Origin: Leptolyngbya sp. SIO1E4
Lineage (GTDB): Bacteria > Cyanobacteriota > Cyanobacteriia > Phormidesmidales > Phormidesmidaceae
Direction: 5' to 3'
Length of the DNA: 64,000 bases
NCBI GenBank assembly: GCA_010672825.2
Contig: JAAHFU020000004.1
Span: 1 to 64,000 of the forward strand
The notes under the pieces are model-generated. The model did not search any database. It was not told where the DNA came from and worked only from the letters and a program-made list of their open reading frames with translations. The first letter of the stretch is position 1. Each line of letters opens with the position of its first letter. Shown in pieces: positions 8,953-18,250 of this stretch. The position numbers were made by a program, and so were the translations under genes.

Positions 8953-9033
8953 ATCTTACCGAAATACTGTTCCGAGATGAATCCCATTGAAACGGAATGG
9001 CATCAGCTCAAAACCCACGAACTGAAAAGCTAG
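8953..9033 (+). pseudogene. IS630-like transposase, C-terminal scrap
   Basis: The 26-residue frame ILPKYCSEMNPIETEWHQLK then THELKS and a stop matches the third catalytic-region motif of IS630-family transposases (LPxYxPxxNPIExxWxxLK). No upstream part in the same frame is present. Confidence 0.55.
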
Positions 9034-9190
9034 AGCAGAGGCGGAAGGGTATCAAGCAGAACGCTTCCGTTTTCCGACTAAATCAGCTAATCCATAATGC
9101 GTTACATACATGAGTTTTTCCACTCCTGGCTACTTATCGCAGATATATAACGGTTTATATCTCTGGAACTATTAGATTTTGAAGTGTGTT

Positions 9191-10363
9191 TTACAGTGCA
9201 CTTGCTGACTGCATTAACTGCCCGAACGTAAAAGCGATCAACAAACATACCCCAACAATTTGATTAGACTTAAAAGCCTCGAGACAGCTACTCGGAGCGT
9301 TCAAATCTACCTGACTAACTTGCAGGGTTAGCTGTATCCCCACGGGTACCAATGCCACGATAAACCACCCGCCAAGCCCACCTGAGAGCCCTGCTGAAGT
9401 CATTAAAACCATTGCGATCGCATAGGACAAAGCCACGACTTGCCGAGATTTTGAGCCGAGTGCTCGGGCACTTGAGCGAATATTGGCCTGCTCATCATCC
9501 GATTTATCTTGATGGGCATAAATTGTGTCATAACCAAAGGTCCAGAAAGCACCACCCGCATAGAGCAGCCATGCAGAATAGGATAAATGGCCATGGACTG
9601 CAGCCCAGCCTAAGAGGATGCCCCAGTTAAAGGTAATGCCTAAAAAAGCCTGGGGCCACCAGGTAATCCGTTTCATAAACGGATATAGGGTCAGCAAGAG
9701 AACAGACCCCAAGGTCAGCATCCAGGTAAAGCGGTTCAGGGTTAATGTCGTCCCAATACCAATCGCTAAAAGTACTATTGCAAATATACCGGCCTGGAGA
9801 ACAGTAACCTGACCACTGGGAATGGGGCGTGAGCGGGTACGTTCGACCTGGCTGTCCAGATCGCGATCAATCATGTCATTAATGGTGCAACCCGCTCCCC
9901 GCATAGCTGTCGCAAAGATAAAAAAGAGCAACATTAATCTGAATGAAGGCGGCTGACCCGGTTCTGCTGCCAGCGCAAGAGAACAACATAAGGGAAGGAA
10001 AAATAACCATATTCCAGCCGGACGATCGACACGCATTAACTGGAGATAGGGACGAATAGCGCCAGGGGCGAATCTATCTACCCAGTTGTTGAGGCCAGCG
10101 TCAGCAACAGAATGCTGCTGATTCAGAGACGGATTAAGCGTATTTGAAGTAGCTGCAACTGCCTTGGTCTCTTGAAGAGAGGGTATGTGCTTGGAGCAAT
10201 AGGTCTCTGGTTGAGCAAACGTTTCTGACAGGCTGCTGCTGTTAGGAGAATCAGAGCCTTCTAGCTTCTGTTGGGAGTCGCTCAAGGTGGTCTCATTTGA
10301 GTTGAAGCTGTTGATGCGAAGGTCTTTGTCAAGAAGATTATCCTGCGGATCTTGGTTGTTCAT
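9191..10363 (-). CDS. ubiA: 4-hydroxybenzoate polyprenyltransferase (UbiA/PlqA)
   Basis: 390 residues, the last ~290 forming the UbiA membrane fold. Two Asp-rich prenyl-diphosphate sites are present: NDMIDRDLDSQVERTRSRPI and the second YAHQDKSDDEQANIRSSARA; eight or nine hydrophobic helices are visible. In cyanobacteria this enzyme attaches the solanesyl chain to 4-hydroxybenzoate in plastoquinone synthesis (called plqA in some genomes). An unusual ~100-residue hydrophilic Ser/Asn/Gln-rich N-terminal extension precedes the core, which starts near LQLMRVDRPAGIWLFFLPLC. The long start at 10363 may be over-called, but no strong internal ribosome binding site was seen. Single gene. Confidence 0.88.
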   Translation of the reverse strand: MNNQDPQDNLLDKDLRINSFNSNETTLSDSQQKLEGSDSPNSSSLSETFAQPETYCSKHIPSLQETKAVAATSNTLNPSLNQQHSVADAGLNNWVDRFAPGAIRPYLQLMRVDRPAGIWLFFLPLCCSLALAAEPGQPPSFRLMLLFFIFATAMRGAGCTINDMIDRDLDSQVERTRSRPIPSGQVTVLQAGIFAIVLLAIGIGTTLTLNRFTWMLTLGSVLLLTLYPFMKRITWWPQAFLGITFNWGILLGWAAVHGHLSYSAWLLYAGGAFWTFGYDTIYAHQDKSDDEQANIRSSARALGSKSRQVVALSYAIAMVLMTSAGLSGGLGGWFIVALVPVGIQLTLQVSQVDLNAPSSCLEAFKSNQIVGVCLLIAFTFGQLMQSASAL

Positions 10364-10761
10364 CTACTTTTCTCTCATAGTTGGGTTGGTAAAGTGAGAA
10401 CGGTTGACCAGCCTTGCTATTTGGGATCTTTTGGGTATGAATATGATCAAACCCCAAAAGTTATGCACGGATAAAAAGTAAGAATGTAGCCCACTTCATC
10501 TTTGACACACCCAAATATAGAGAGTGAAAATCTTTGAGGCATCTAATTATTGTCATGTTGAGGACATGACATATGTCACTAACTCGTCACACTGAGAGCA
10601 ATTAACCCACTCTTCTGGATAGCCTTTAGGCTCTCATATCAAGTCCGGTTAATTGCCCATGTCATTCTGTAATGTCATACACCCCATAGGGCACAGCTTT
10701 ACCCAGCTTTTTATCGGGAAAATCGTGAGTGTCTACCGCTACATAGGGCACGCCCAAACAG

Positions 10762-10833
10762 CCATATGGGTGATTTTGGATATAACCACGCGGGTGGTTC
10801 TGTATAGAACCACATGGGTGAGGCTGTGTAAAA
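10762..10833. repeat. Three 24-bp tandem repeats upstream of a secreted-protein gene
   Basis: Units at 10762-10785, 10786-10809 and 10810-10833 with consensus CCAyryGGGTGrTTyTGkATA plus AAA. Each contains a short partial dyad (CCATATGG, CCACGCGGGTGG). They end 46 bases before the ATG at 10880. On the minus strand they would encode octapeptide repeats (QNHPRGYI-like) in a 67-codon frame (10662-10865), which I regard as incidental. They are either regulator binding sites or a small satellite. Confidence 0.7.
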
Positions 10834-10879
10834 TTTCCCAAGCCAGACTGAACACATCCGTTCAATGAGGGTTGACTGA

Positions 10880-11380
10880 ATGTCTGCGCTTCAATTTGGT
10901 TTTAAGCTAACGATGGGTTTGGGATTAGTTGTGAGCAGTGTACTGGCAACCACTGCGGCTCTGGCAGCACCTGCCCCGGTGTTTGAGCCTATCCTGGACG
11001 ATATTACCCCGACAAACTTTCGCCTTCCGGCTGATGTGCCGACCGATGTCGTGCTGTACCCATCAATCCTGCCTAATGGAGGTCTGCTTTTTCTCAGCAC
11101 AGAACCTGACTGTGAAGATATAGAGTGTACAGCCCTTATGGTGGCCACAGAGTCAGAACCACCACCCCTTTGGCCTTTCATCGGTGCGAATCCCTTTAGA
11201 ACCATAGATTTGGTGGATGGCGTTCGAGCCCACTTTTGGGAACGCCAGGGAATGGCATCCTGGCAGTGGATTCAGGATGATGCGTTTTATGTAATGACGT
11301 ATAACCAGTCGATCTTCTCTGAAGAAGCGGCGATCGAAATGGCAACCTCGATGGCAACCGAGCCACCGTTTACACGCTAA
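10880..11380 (+). CDS. Secreted hypothetical protein
   Basis: 166 residues. A clear Sec signal peptide (hydrophobic LTMGLGLVVSSVLATTAALA, cleavage after ALA near residue 29) is followed by a small globular domain with one Cys pair (PDCEDIEC). No known domain was recognised. The mature part is acidic and Pro-rich at the start and ends in MATSMATEPPFTR. It is convergent with the lipid-synthase operon. The tandem repeats just upstream may take part in its control. Function unknown. Confidence 0.65.
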   Translation: MSALQFGFKLTMGLGLVVSSVLATTAALAAPAPVFEPILDDITPTNFRLPADVPTDVVLYPSILPNGGLLFLSTEPDCEDIECTALMVATESEPPPLWPFIGANPFRTIDLVDGVRAHFWERQGMASWQWIQDDAFYVMTYNQSIFSEEAAIEMATSMATEPPFTR

Positions 11381-11412
11381 AGAATATTTGGATTGGAAAG
11401 GAGTATTGATTC

Positions 11413-11439
11413 AGTCTGGTGGGCAATGCTCACCAGACT
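11413..11439. terminator. Hairpin between convergent genes
   Basis: A perfect 9-bp inverted repeat AGTCTGGTG (11413-11421) and CACCAGACT (11431-11439) lies between the secreted-protein gene (ends 11380, rightward) and the synthase operon (ends 11619, leftward). There is no long T-run on either side, so a bidirectional transcript-end structure is likely but an intrinsic terminator is not certain. Confidence 0.45.
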
Positions 11440-11618
11440 TGTTGAGAAGAGTGAGATACAGATCTCCCTCATCCACAAAATCTTCGGAATCGCTGCATAA
11501 GTTTCAGATAAGGAGGTGAGGTTTTGTACTCGACTGTAATTGTTGCGCCAGAACCGAACCATTAACCGGGCAGCAGTTGGCTTGATAGGGACATTGCCGC
11601 CGCGCTTAATGGTTAAAC

Positions 11619-14600
11619 TCAAAACTTGGCACGATCTACCAAACGCATACCAATTTTAGGCAGGTGATAAAACTTCCCGCCATTCAACCACAATCGCCCT
11701 TCTGCTTCCACATAGCGACCGTTTTCACAGGTGCCCTCTGCCAAGATCTCAATGTCAAAGATAACGCTGTCGTTATTGGGGGCAACTTGTCCGCGACAGT
11801 GCCACTCTGTCTGGCAATCGGGTAAGCCCGGCAGAAAACACGGATGGCTGAGTCCAGCATCCATCTTGCGGTGCAGCATATGCAGTTGAATTAACTGCAA
11901 GATCGCTTCAACACCCAGCGAACCTGGCTGAACCGGATCGGAATAAAAGTGAGCTTTGAAGTACCAATCGCCTGGATCAACAGACTTTTCGGCACGCCAT
12001 TGCCCTTTACCGGCTTTGCCGCCGTTCGGCCAGTAGCCGGTCACCCGATCAAGCATCAGTAATTTGCCTGCGGGTAGTTTGCCACCCTTGCCAAAATAGG
12101 CTTTGGGAAAGCTCCTGAGGTCTAGATCAATGTTTGCCGGAGCTTCGAGTACAGCCCTCTCTTCCGGCTGTACATCGATTCCTTTTTGATGCTCAAATGC
12201 ACTGGGCGGAAATAACCCAGAAGCGGTCCCTAGCGCAAACACGATTTCCGACTCGACATAACAATGCACCGCAAATTTCGCAATAATCATCGCGCCGATT
12301 TCGGAATAAGAAATGAGCTCAGCGGCGGTACGAATGGTGCGATCGCTGGGCCTGACAGCCCGATGCACCTGGCCTTCCACATCTAGATTGCGAAATAGGC
12401 GACGTTGCGCGGGCGCTTCAGCCGGAAGATTGTAGATAAAAAGCCATCCACAAGGTTGGAGCGCGATCTCGGTCAGCACACAAAAGGGCATAACCGGATC
12501 GGCATTGTCCTTGAAATACCAGGCATCTGGAGGAATGTCGTACAGTAACTCTAATTTGGAGCCAATCGTGGGTTGGCCGATAGTCCCTTCGAGCTTAGTA
12601 ATTCGGGACATGAAGTGGTAAGGCGGACTGGGTAAACGAGGGGGGGGCACCACCCCTGTGTAGCAGGCCGCTTTAGGGCCAAACGCCTGGGTTGGATCGC
12701 CCAAAGCGCAATGCATCAGAGATTTGTAGTCGAGGGGAAGGGTGTCGATATAGGCTAACGGGCGATCGTCGCGGGTTGCCCAAGCGTTTTCTGGCCAACC
12801 ATCCCCTGGGCAACCCGGCACCAGGGATAAGGCACAATTCTTTGCCACTAAGGCTTTCAATCCGTCTACTGTACAAACCCCATGGGCGTACAGCGTGATG
12901 ATGCCATTTTCAGCAACAATGTCATCGACAAAAATTTCATATACCAATTCCTGGGACGCTGGGTTCACCTCGCTGCGACAGATATAGGTGGTAGTTTGAT
13001 TGGGTTTGGGCTCGAAGCGCCAGCCGTCTCGCGGCAACGTGAAGCCCAGTGCCGTGAGGTAGAAAGCCATCATCTGGCAACACCCATTGGCCATCAAGGT
13101 TCCTGGCATGCAGGGATCGTGGAGGAAATGGCCCTCCATAAAACACCCTTGCGGGGTGATTGTTTGCACCGCCCGCAGATACCCGCGTCCAACAGGGCCG
13201 TCTTGGGGGTCGAAATGCGTAACCGCTTGAATGAAATTGAGCGGTCCTGCTTCGCTGCGGGGAGAGCGATGATGGGTTTTGGCCTCGGCAAAGGGCTGGC
13301 CGAAACAGTTCCAGAGCTCACCTCGGGTATAGGCCAGCACCTGATCGCGACTGAAAGCCCGCTTTGGGGTGAGGCAAGGGGGCGGCAGTAAGGTTGGATG
13401 GGGTCTGAAGTGTTCCGGCAGCGGCTCCCAGAGCGCGCCTTGGGTCTCCTGCAGTTCCTGGGGGGTGAAAAACCCAGCCTGGCCGTTACGCACCTGCGCC
13501 CGAATCTGGCCGTCGATCCAACAGTCGTACTCAAAAAAGAACAGGCGCACCTCGCCCTGTTGGGCGTGGCCGGTCACGCGGATCTCATATTTCAGCGTGT
13601 CCCCAATCTTAGGCATTGCGCCCAGCCAGGTAATTTCGCAACCGAGAAGACGATAAACTCGTTCCCCCCGGTTTAAGAAATCAACGCCTAGATAGGAAAT
13701 CAAGGTCAGGTCCGCTTGACCACATTCAATAAAGATCCCTGATGGCATGCGCCCGAAGTGCAGATACCAGCGATCGGGGGTGACGCGATGCTCAGTCCAA
13801 ATCGTTCCTGTACCCATGCTTTTCGGTTCAGCATCAATCGCCAATACTCGCTCGCACAGGAGTAAAGGCGGCTCGGGTAGGCGGACCTGTACTCTGTAGG
13901 CATCTTGAGCTTGAAATTCTGGCCCGAACACGTGAGAAATTTTGCCTTTGGCGAGTTCGAGCATTGCCGGCCATTCCCAAAGGGCAGAAGCTGCCGGACC
14001 CGAGCGTCGCAGTTCGACAGCCATGAGATCGCGCACGGTGGGGTCGCGTCTTGACTGGGCGATTGCTGCAGATACGGCGGGGGGTGGGGGGGATGCAGTG
14101 GCTGGTAGCGGGGGCGTTAATGGCGCAGCGCTTCCCCATGCCTGTTGCCAAATCTGTTGCGATATCTGTTGCGACAGCTGCAGCAAGGTCTGTTGGGCCT
14201 GTTGCTGCTGCATCAGGTAGGCCATATGAACCGTTTTCACCTGTTGGAGACCCTCCCAGACAGGCGGCAGCGCTGGCGGCGGCGGCTGAGTGCGAACCGG
14301 ATGGGGTTGGATTTTGGGAGCGGGCTGATAGGGGAACTGCTCCGATCGGCTCACCTGTAAGACTTCTTGACTCAGGGGCGGCGGCGGCATCAGCCGTTTC
14401 ACCCCTTGAGTTGCCGGGATGGGGGTTGGCGGCTCGGCTGGCTGAATTGAAGCCGCCGGGGGTGAGGGTTCCGCCTGAGTCGGTGAGGCCGCCGCCAGGA
14501 TGAAATCTAACGGTACCGGCGGCGGATATAGGGGCAGACTCAGCACGGTTGGTTCCCGTCGTGCCCGGTGTAAAGCGCGCGCTGCTTGTCGGTGCAGTCG

Positions 14601-15533
14601 CGCTAAGTCAATGTCGATACCGGCGGCCCATAACGCTGAGGCCACCCGGTAAATCTGCTGTACCGGTTCCTGCGGATAATCGAGCGCCAAGGCCAGGTGA
14701 GGCTTATCGTGCAGGATCTTGTCGATCGCAATCGTCAATCGATCGCGAGGACCGTGCTCTAAATAGATCCGCACCCCATCGTCCCAGGATTGACGAACCG
14801 TGCGGGGAAAATCAACGGTTTCGAGGGCTTGGCCGGTCAGGGCATCGGCAATGACGTCAGAATCCAGGTGATCGTACGCGCGTCCCAGATGGTTGGCATA
14901 AATCCGCACGCTGTCGTTCGGCGTGATCGGGCGATGGTGCATCTGCCACCAGACATCGCGAAAGGGGGTTAAGGGGGGACAATGACAGCACAAATTGAAG
15001 TCGAGGGGAATCGCCGTGCCCTTCGGAAGGCTCTGGATCACTTGCTGACATTGACCGCGTTCGCCAGCAATGACGCACTCCTGATCGGCATTAATGATGG
15101 TGAGATACACCCGCTGCCGCGAGCCGATTGCAGCCCGCACAGCATCTGGCGTCGCCAACACGATCCAGGTACAAAAATCTAGCGGCTCCTCTGAGGTGAG
15201 CCCCCAGTAAGTTCTCGCGGCACGGAATTCCCCAGCCAAGTGTCGCTGGTACATTCGTGAACGTTCAATGTCGTTCAGCAACCCTTGCATGTCTGACCAG
15301 ACCCCTAACGCGATCAGAGCATTGGATTCTCCGGCGGATAGGCTCACCGCTGCCTGCGGCTGTATGCCTAAAATGTTCAAGCTCAGGCAGGCGTGGATTT
15401 GACTGGCGAGGGTAGCGACTTTAAGTTGGCTTTTGAGTTTGTTGGGAGCCGTTGCTGGGGGTGGGGAAGACGCCGTTTTCGACGCGATTTCTGCCATTAA
15501 AGCCGGTCTGTGTCGCGCCATCAAAGTATCCAT
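11619..15533 (-). CDS. PUFA/glycolipid synthase subunit: AT C-terminal part, two double-hotdog dehydratases (PfaC/HglA-like)
   Basis: 1304 residues. Residues 1-290 are the larger, C-terminal part of an acyltransferase domain (nucleophile region SLSAGESNALIALGVW at 64-79; EHGPRDR at 259) whose N-terminal piece is at the end of the upstream gene. Residues 330-500 are a Pro-rich linker with a Gln-rich helix (430-465). Two pseudo-dimeric FabA-like dehydratases follow: DH1 (540-890), with an inactive first hotdog and active His in EGHFLHDPCMPGTLM (H802), and DH2 (960-1290), with an inactive first fold (WYFKDNADPVMPF) and active His in KAHFYSDPVQPGSL (H1195). This is the PfaC-type arrangement that dehydrates 3-hydroxyacyl-ACP during iterative chain building. 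The start codon overlaps the stop of the preceding gene as TGATG. No AGPAT or thioesterase domain is attached. Confidence 0.85.
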   Translation of the reverse strand: MDTLMARHRPALMAEIASKTASSPPPATAPNKLKSQLKVATLASQIHACLSLNILGIQPQAAVSLSAGESNALIALGVWSDMQGLLNDIERSRMYQRHLAGEFRAARTYWGLTSEEPLDFCTWIVLATPDAVRAAIGSRQRVYLTIINADQECVIAGERGQCQQVIQSLPKGTAIPLDFNLCCHCPPLTPFRDVWWQMHHRPITPNDSVRIYANHLGRAYDHLDSDVIADALTGQALETVDFPRTVRQSWDDGVRIYLEHGPRDRLTIAIDKILHDKPHLALALDYPQEPVQQIYRVASALWAAGIDIDLARLHRQAARALHRARREPTVLSLPLYPPPVPLDFILAAASPTQAEPSPPAASIQPAEPPTPIPATQGVKRLMPPPPLSQEVLQVSRSEQFPYQPAPKIQPHPVRTQPPPPALPPVWEGLQQVKTVHMAYLMQQQQAQQTLLQLSQQISQQIWQQAWGSAAPLTPPLPATASPPPPAVSAAIAQSRRDPTVRDLMAVELRRSGPAASALWEWPAMLELAKGKISHVFGPEFQAQDAYRVQVRLPEPPLLLCERVLAIDAEPKSMGTGTIWTEHRVTPDRWYLHFGRMPSGIFIECGQADLTLISYLGVDFLNRGERVYRLLGCEITWLGAMPKIGDTLKYEIRVTGHAQQGEVRLFFFEYDCWIDGQIRAQVRNGQAGFFTPQELQETQGALWEPLPEHFRPHPTLLPPPCLTPKRAFSRDQVLAYTRGELWNCFGQPFAEAKTHHRSPRSEAGPLNFIQAVTHFDPQDGPVGRGYLRAVQTITPQGCFMEGHFLHDPCMPGTLMANGCCQMMAFYLTALGFTLPRDGWRFEPKPNQTTTYICRSEVNPASQELVYEIFVDDIVAENGIITLYAHGVCTVDGLKALVAKNCALSLVPGCPGDGWPENAWATRDDRPLAYIDTLPLDYKSLMHCALGDPTQAFGPKAACYTGVVPPPRLPSPPYHFMSRITKLEGTIGQPTIGSKLELLYDIPPDAWYFKDNADPVMPFCVLTEIALQPCGWLFIYNLPAEAPAQRRLFRNLDVEGQVHRAVRPSDRTIRTAAELISYSEIGAMIIAKFAVHCYVESEIVFALGTASGLFPPSAFEHQKGIDVQPEERAVLEAPANIDLDLRSFPKAYFGKGGKLPAGKLLMLDRVTGYWPNGGKAGKGQWRAEKSVDPGDWYFKAHFYSDPVQPGSLGVEAILQLIQLHMLHRKMDAGLSHPCFLPGLPDCQTEWHCRGQVAPNNDSVIFDIEILAEGTCENGRYVEAEGRLWLNGGKFYHLPKIGMRLVDRAKF

Positions 15534-18250
15534 CAGGGGGGGAAGCCGGGGATGAGCGCGACGCCTGCCCCTGGATAGGCCACGGTCGTTCCCGGGAAGG
15601 TCACGGCTAGCTCACCCCCGATCGCTTGGGTGCGGAACACGCCATCGGTCGTCTGCAGATCTTCTGAGGGCTTTTGTGCGATGGCCTGGGCCAGTTTCCG
15701 CTGGGCGCGATCCAGGTCTGCTCGGGACGTCCCCAGCACGATTGCTCGGGTTCCCCCCGAACCCGAAACGAGGGGATAGCGGCGCTGTTTTTGGTCCAGC
15801 AGTGCCCGTAAATCCTCAGGTGAATCCGCCGCAAAAGCACGCATCAAACGGTGCTGCGGGTCGGTGGAACGGGTATCCCACTGGGCACTGGGGGGAATCC
15901 GCAGCTGCCAGCCCCGCGCATCGCCTGCAAAACTCTGGTTGCCAACGGTGACAGTTCGCTCGCGAATGTCTGCAAAGAGGGGTTCGAGGGTTTCCCGGTT
16001 GGGCTGACTACCCGGGTTCGCTAAAGCCATCCCAGCAGCTAGCTGTAACAAACCCTGGGCGCAGTGGGCATGGCCAAAGCGATCTCGAACGGCTGTCGCG
16101 ATCGCGTCATTGCGACTGAGGGCAGTACGCGCTTCTAACCCAGTCAGTTCAGCCAAAATCGTGTCTTGATCGGCCCGAGCCTGATCAAGGCGTTTGACGA
16201 TTAAGACCACGGCCGCATCCCCCGCATCCGCCGCCGCGGCCGCAGGCAGAACCCTTTCGGCAGCCGCTTGGTGACTGGCTTCCCGGCACATATCCACCGC
16301 ACCGACCAGAGCCGTGGATATGTCACCCCGGGCCAACCCCTGCAGGGCAATCTCTAAGGCCACATCTCCCGAGAGTTCTTCGGCGAAAATACTGTGGCTC
16401 TGGCCCTCTAGCGAAAACTGATGGTTCAGGCGGTTGGTGACAATATTTGGCATGGCCCCTAAGACTTGAGCCGACAGACAAGGCGGGAAAATGGCATCCC
16501 GAGATCGATCCAGTTGGGCTTCCGTCAGCACTAAACCCCCCGCCGCCAAAAATTTTGGCAGTCGCTTCCGCAGGTAGTGACGGCTTGATAGCCCATCGCA
16601 TTGCATGCCAATGTAAATGCCTGTGCTTTCAGGATCCAACAGCATTCCCTTGAGCACTTGGCTGGCGGTGTGGGCAATCAAAAGCTGCTGACCCAGGGCC
16701 GCCCGCAAATCGGTTGGCGGAAAGACCACATCTTCCTGCGTCAGTTCGATCTGTTCGATGATGGGGTCTTGGCGAACCTCACTGGCTGGTCTGTGCAACT
16801 GCTCTCGGAAGTGCGGATAGTCGCGCGATCGGTGGGTTCTAACCGCCAGTCCGACCACAGCAAACCGGAGTTGTACATCCTCCTTGAGCGCGTTATGTGA
16901 ATCGTCATTCGCAGGGGTGGAAATGAAGCAATGAGTCTCTGAATTCGGGTCCCAGGCTTCCACGATGAGATGGGCGTTGTTGCCGCCAAACCCAAAGCTG
17001 CTGACGCCTGCTCGTTTGCTGCCCGACCAGGGTTGGTTTTGGTACAGCACTTCAAACGGTGCCTCCGCCAAACACTTATTCAGAGGGGCGACATTGGGTG
17101 TACCCGGCAGGCAGTCATGCTCGATCGCCCCTAATACCTTCAGCAATCCCGCTGCGCCAGAAGCCGTTACGGTATGGCCGATACAGCCTTTGAGCGCCCC
17201 CAATTTGGGATAAGGCCCACCCGCGAAAAAGTTCCCCAGCGTCTTGATTTCAGTAGCATCGCCCAGCTGTGTGCCCGTTGCATGGCATTCGATGTAGTGA
17301 ATGGTCTTCGGATCAATATTTGCCGATTCATACGCTCGCCGCAGGGCCCGGAGCTGGCCGTGACCAGATGGGGAAAGGAAAGACCCCGCTCGCCCATCAT
17401 TGGAGAGTCCGATACCGCGAATAACGCCCAAGATGCGATCGCGATCACGAATTGCATCTTGCAGGCGTTTAAGCACAACCACGGCAACGCCCCTGGCGGG
17501 AATGAGGCCGTCAGCCGCTTGGTTGAACGGGCGACTTTGCCCGGTGTGACTGAGGGCACCCAATGCCGCAAAGCCCACATGGAGAAGATCACTGTGATTA
17601 ATGCCGCCAGCAACCATCACATCTGCAGTTCGGGCCTGCAGGTAGTCACAGGCGTGCTTGATGGCATAGAGCCCGGATGCACAAGCGGCATCAAGGGCAA
17701 AGCGGGGGCCGTTGAGGCCAAATAAATTTGCCGCGTAGTAGACGGGTAGCGCCGACATAAAGCGATTGGCAGGGTGCAGCTTCATATCGGCCGGCTGGGC
17801 GTTGAATCGCTCCTTTCCCAACAAGGTTGCAGCCGTCCAATCGGTAAACCCCGGAACCGCATAGCCGAGGTTGCCCATAATCAAGCCGGTTTGGGGGCGA
17901 TCTCCCGCAGCCAGCCAGCCGCTTGCTTCCAAAGCTTGGCGGACAGCGTGGGCAGTCAGGTGGAAGACGTCATCTAAATCAGGGTCGAGCTCGCCGAAGC
18001 GATCATCCGTAAACGGAGAGATCTCGTTGAGATACCCCCCCACGCTGGTCCAGGCCGCATCTTTCTTAATCTGTCCAGGCGCTGTCTTGAGAATATGCCG
18101 CGGGTCAATATGCCAGTCTCGTTCGGTCGCTGCCCGCAGCACGACTTGCTGGGAAACAACCAGATTCCATAGGTCTTGGGGATTATCTGCACCCGGTAAA
18201 ATGCAGCCACTCCCCACAATTGCGATGGGTTCAAACGTCTTTTTCGCCAT
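15533..18250 (-). CDS. PUFA/glycolipid synthase subunit: KS, chain-length factor, start of AT (PfaC/HglC-like)
   Basis: 905 residues from the ATG at 18250 (MAKKTFEPIAIVG), preferred over the further upstream start at 18295 because TAGGGA lies 7 bases before it. The ketosynthase (about 8-455) has active Cys in LDAACASGLYAIKH, His in HATGTQLGD and His in GHTVTASGAAG. A second, KS-like fold with the cysteine region changed to FAEELSGDVALEIAL is the chain-length-factor domain. The last ~50 residues (VTFPGTTVAYPGAGVALIPG then FPP and stop) are the beginning of an acyltransferase domain that continues in the next gene in another frame. It overlaps the KR gene by 20 bases, indicating coupled translation. 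It decarboxylatively condenses malonyl-ACP in an iterative lipid synthase. Confidence 0.85.
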   Translation of the reverse strand: MAKKTFEPIAIVGSGCILPGADNPQDLWNLVVSQQVVLRAATERDWHIDPRHILKTAPGQIKKDAAWTSVGGYLNEISPFTDDRFGELDPDLDDVFHLTAHAVRQALEASGWLAAGDRPQTGLIMGNLGYAVPGFTDWTAATLLGKERFNAQPADMKLHPANRFMSALPVYYAANLFGLNGPRFALDAACASGLYAIKHACDYLQARTADVMVAGGINHSDLLHVGFAALGALSHTGQSRPFNQAADGLIPARGVAVVVLKRLQDAIRDRDRILGVIRGIGLSNDGRAGSFLSPSGHGQLRALRRAYESANIDPKTIHYIECHATGTQLGDATEIKTLGNFFAGGPYPKLGALKGCIGHTVTASGAAGLLKVLGAIEHDCLPGTPNVAPLNKCLAEAPFEVLYQNQPWSGSKRAGVSSFGFGGNNAHLIVEAWDPNSETHCFISTPANDDSHNALKEDVQLRFAVVGLAVRTHRSRDYPHFREQLHRPASEVRQDPIIEQIELTQEDVVFPPTDLRAALGQQLLIAHTASQVLKGMLLDPESTGIYIGMQCDGLSSRHYLRKRLPKFLAAGGLVLTEAQLDRSRDAIFPPCLSAQVLGAMPNIVTNRLNHQFSLEGQSHSIFAEELSGDVALEIALQGLARGDISTALVGAVDMCREASHQAAAERVLPAAAAADAGDAAVVLIVKRLDQARADQDTILAELTGLEARTALSRNDAIATAVRDRFGHAHCAQGLLQLAAGMALANPGSQPNRETLEPLFADIRERTVTVGNQSFAGDARGWQLRIPPSAQWDTRSTDPQHRLMRAFAADSPEDLRALLDQKQRRYPLVSGSGGTRAIVLGTSRADLDRAQRKLAQAIAQKPSEDLQTTDGVFRTQAIGGELAVTFPGTTVAYPGAGVALIPGFPP

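Noticed and set aside
10653-10868. Opposite-strand frames through the 24-bp repeats
   Set aside because: The 24-bp period automatically keeps frames open; no start signal or conservation evidence is visible.
11377-11622. 81-codon leftward frame after the synthase operon
   Set aside because: It has no ribosome binding site or motif, overlaps the end of the large AT/DH gene and includes the convergent hairpin; probably chance.
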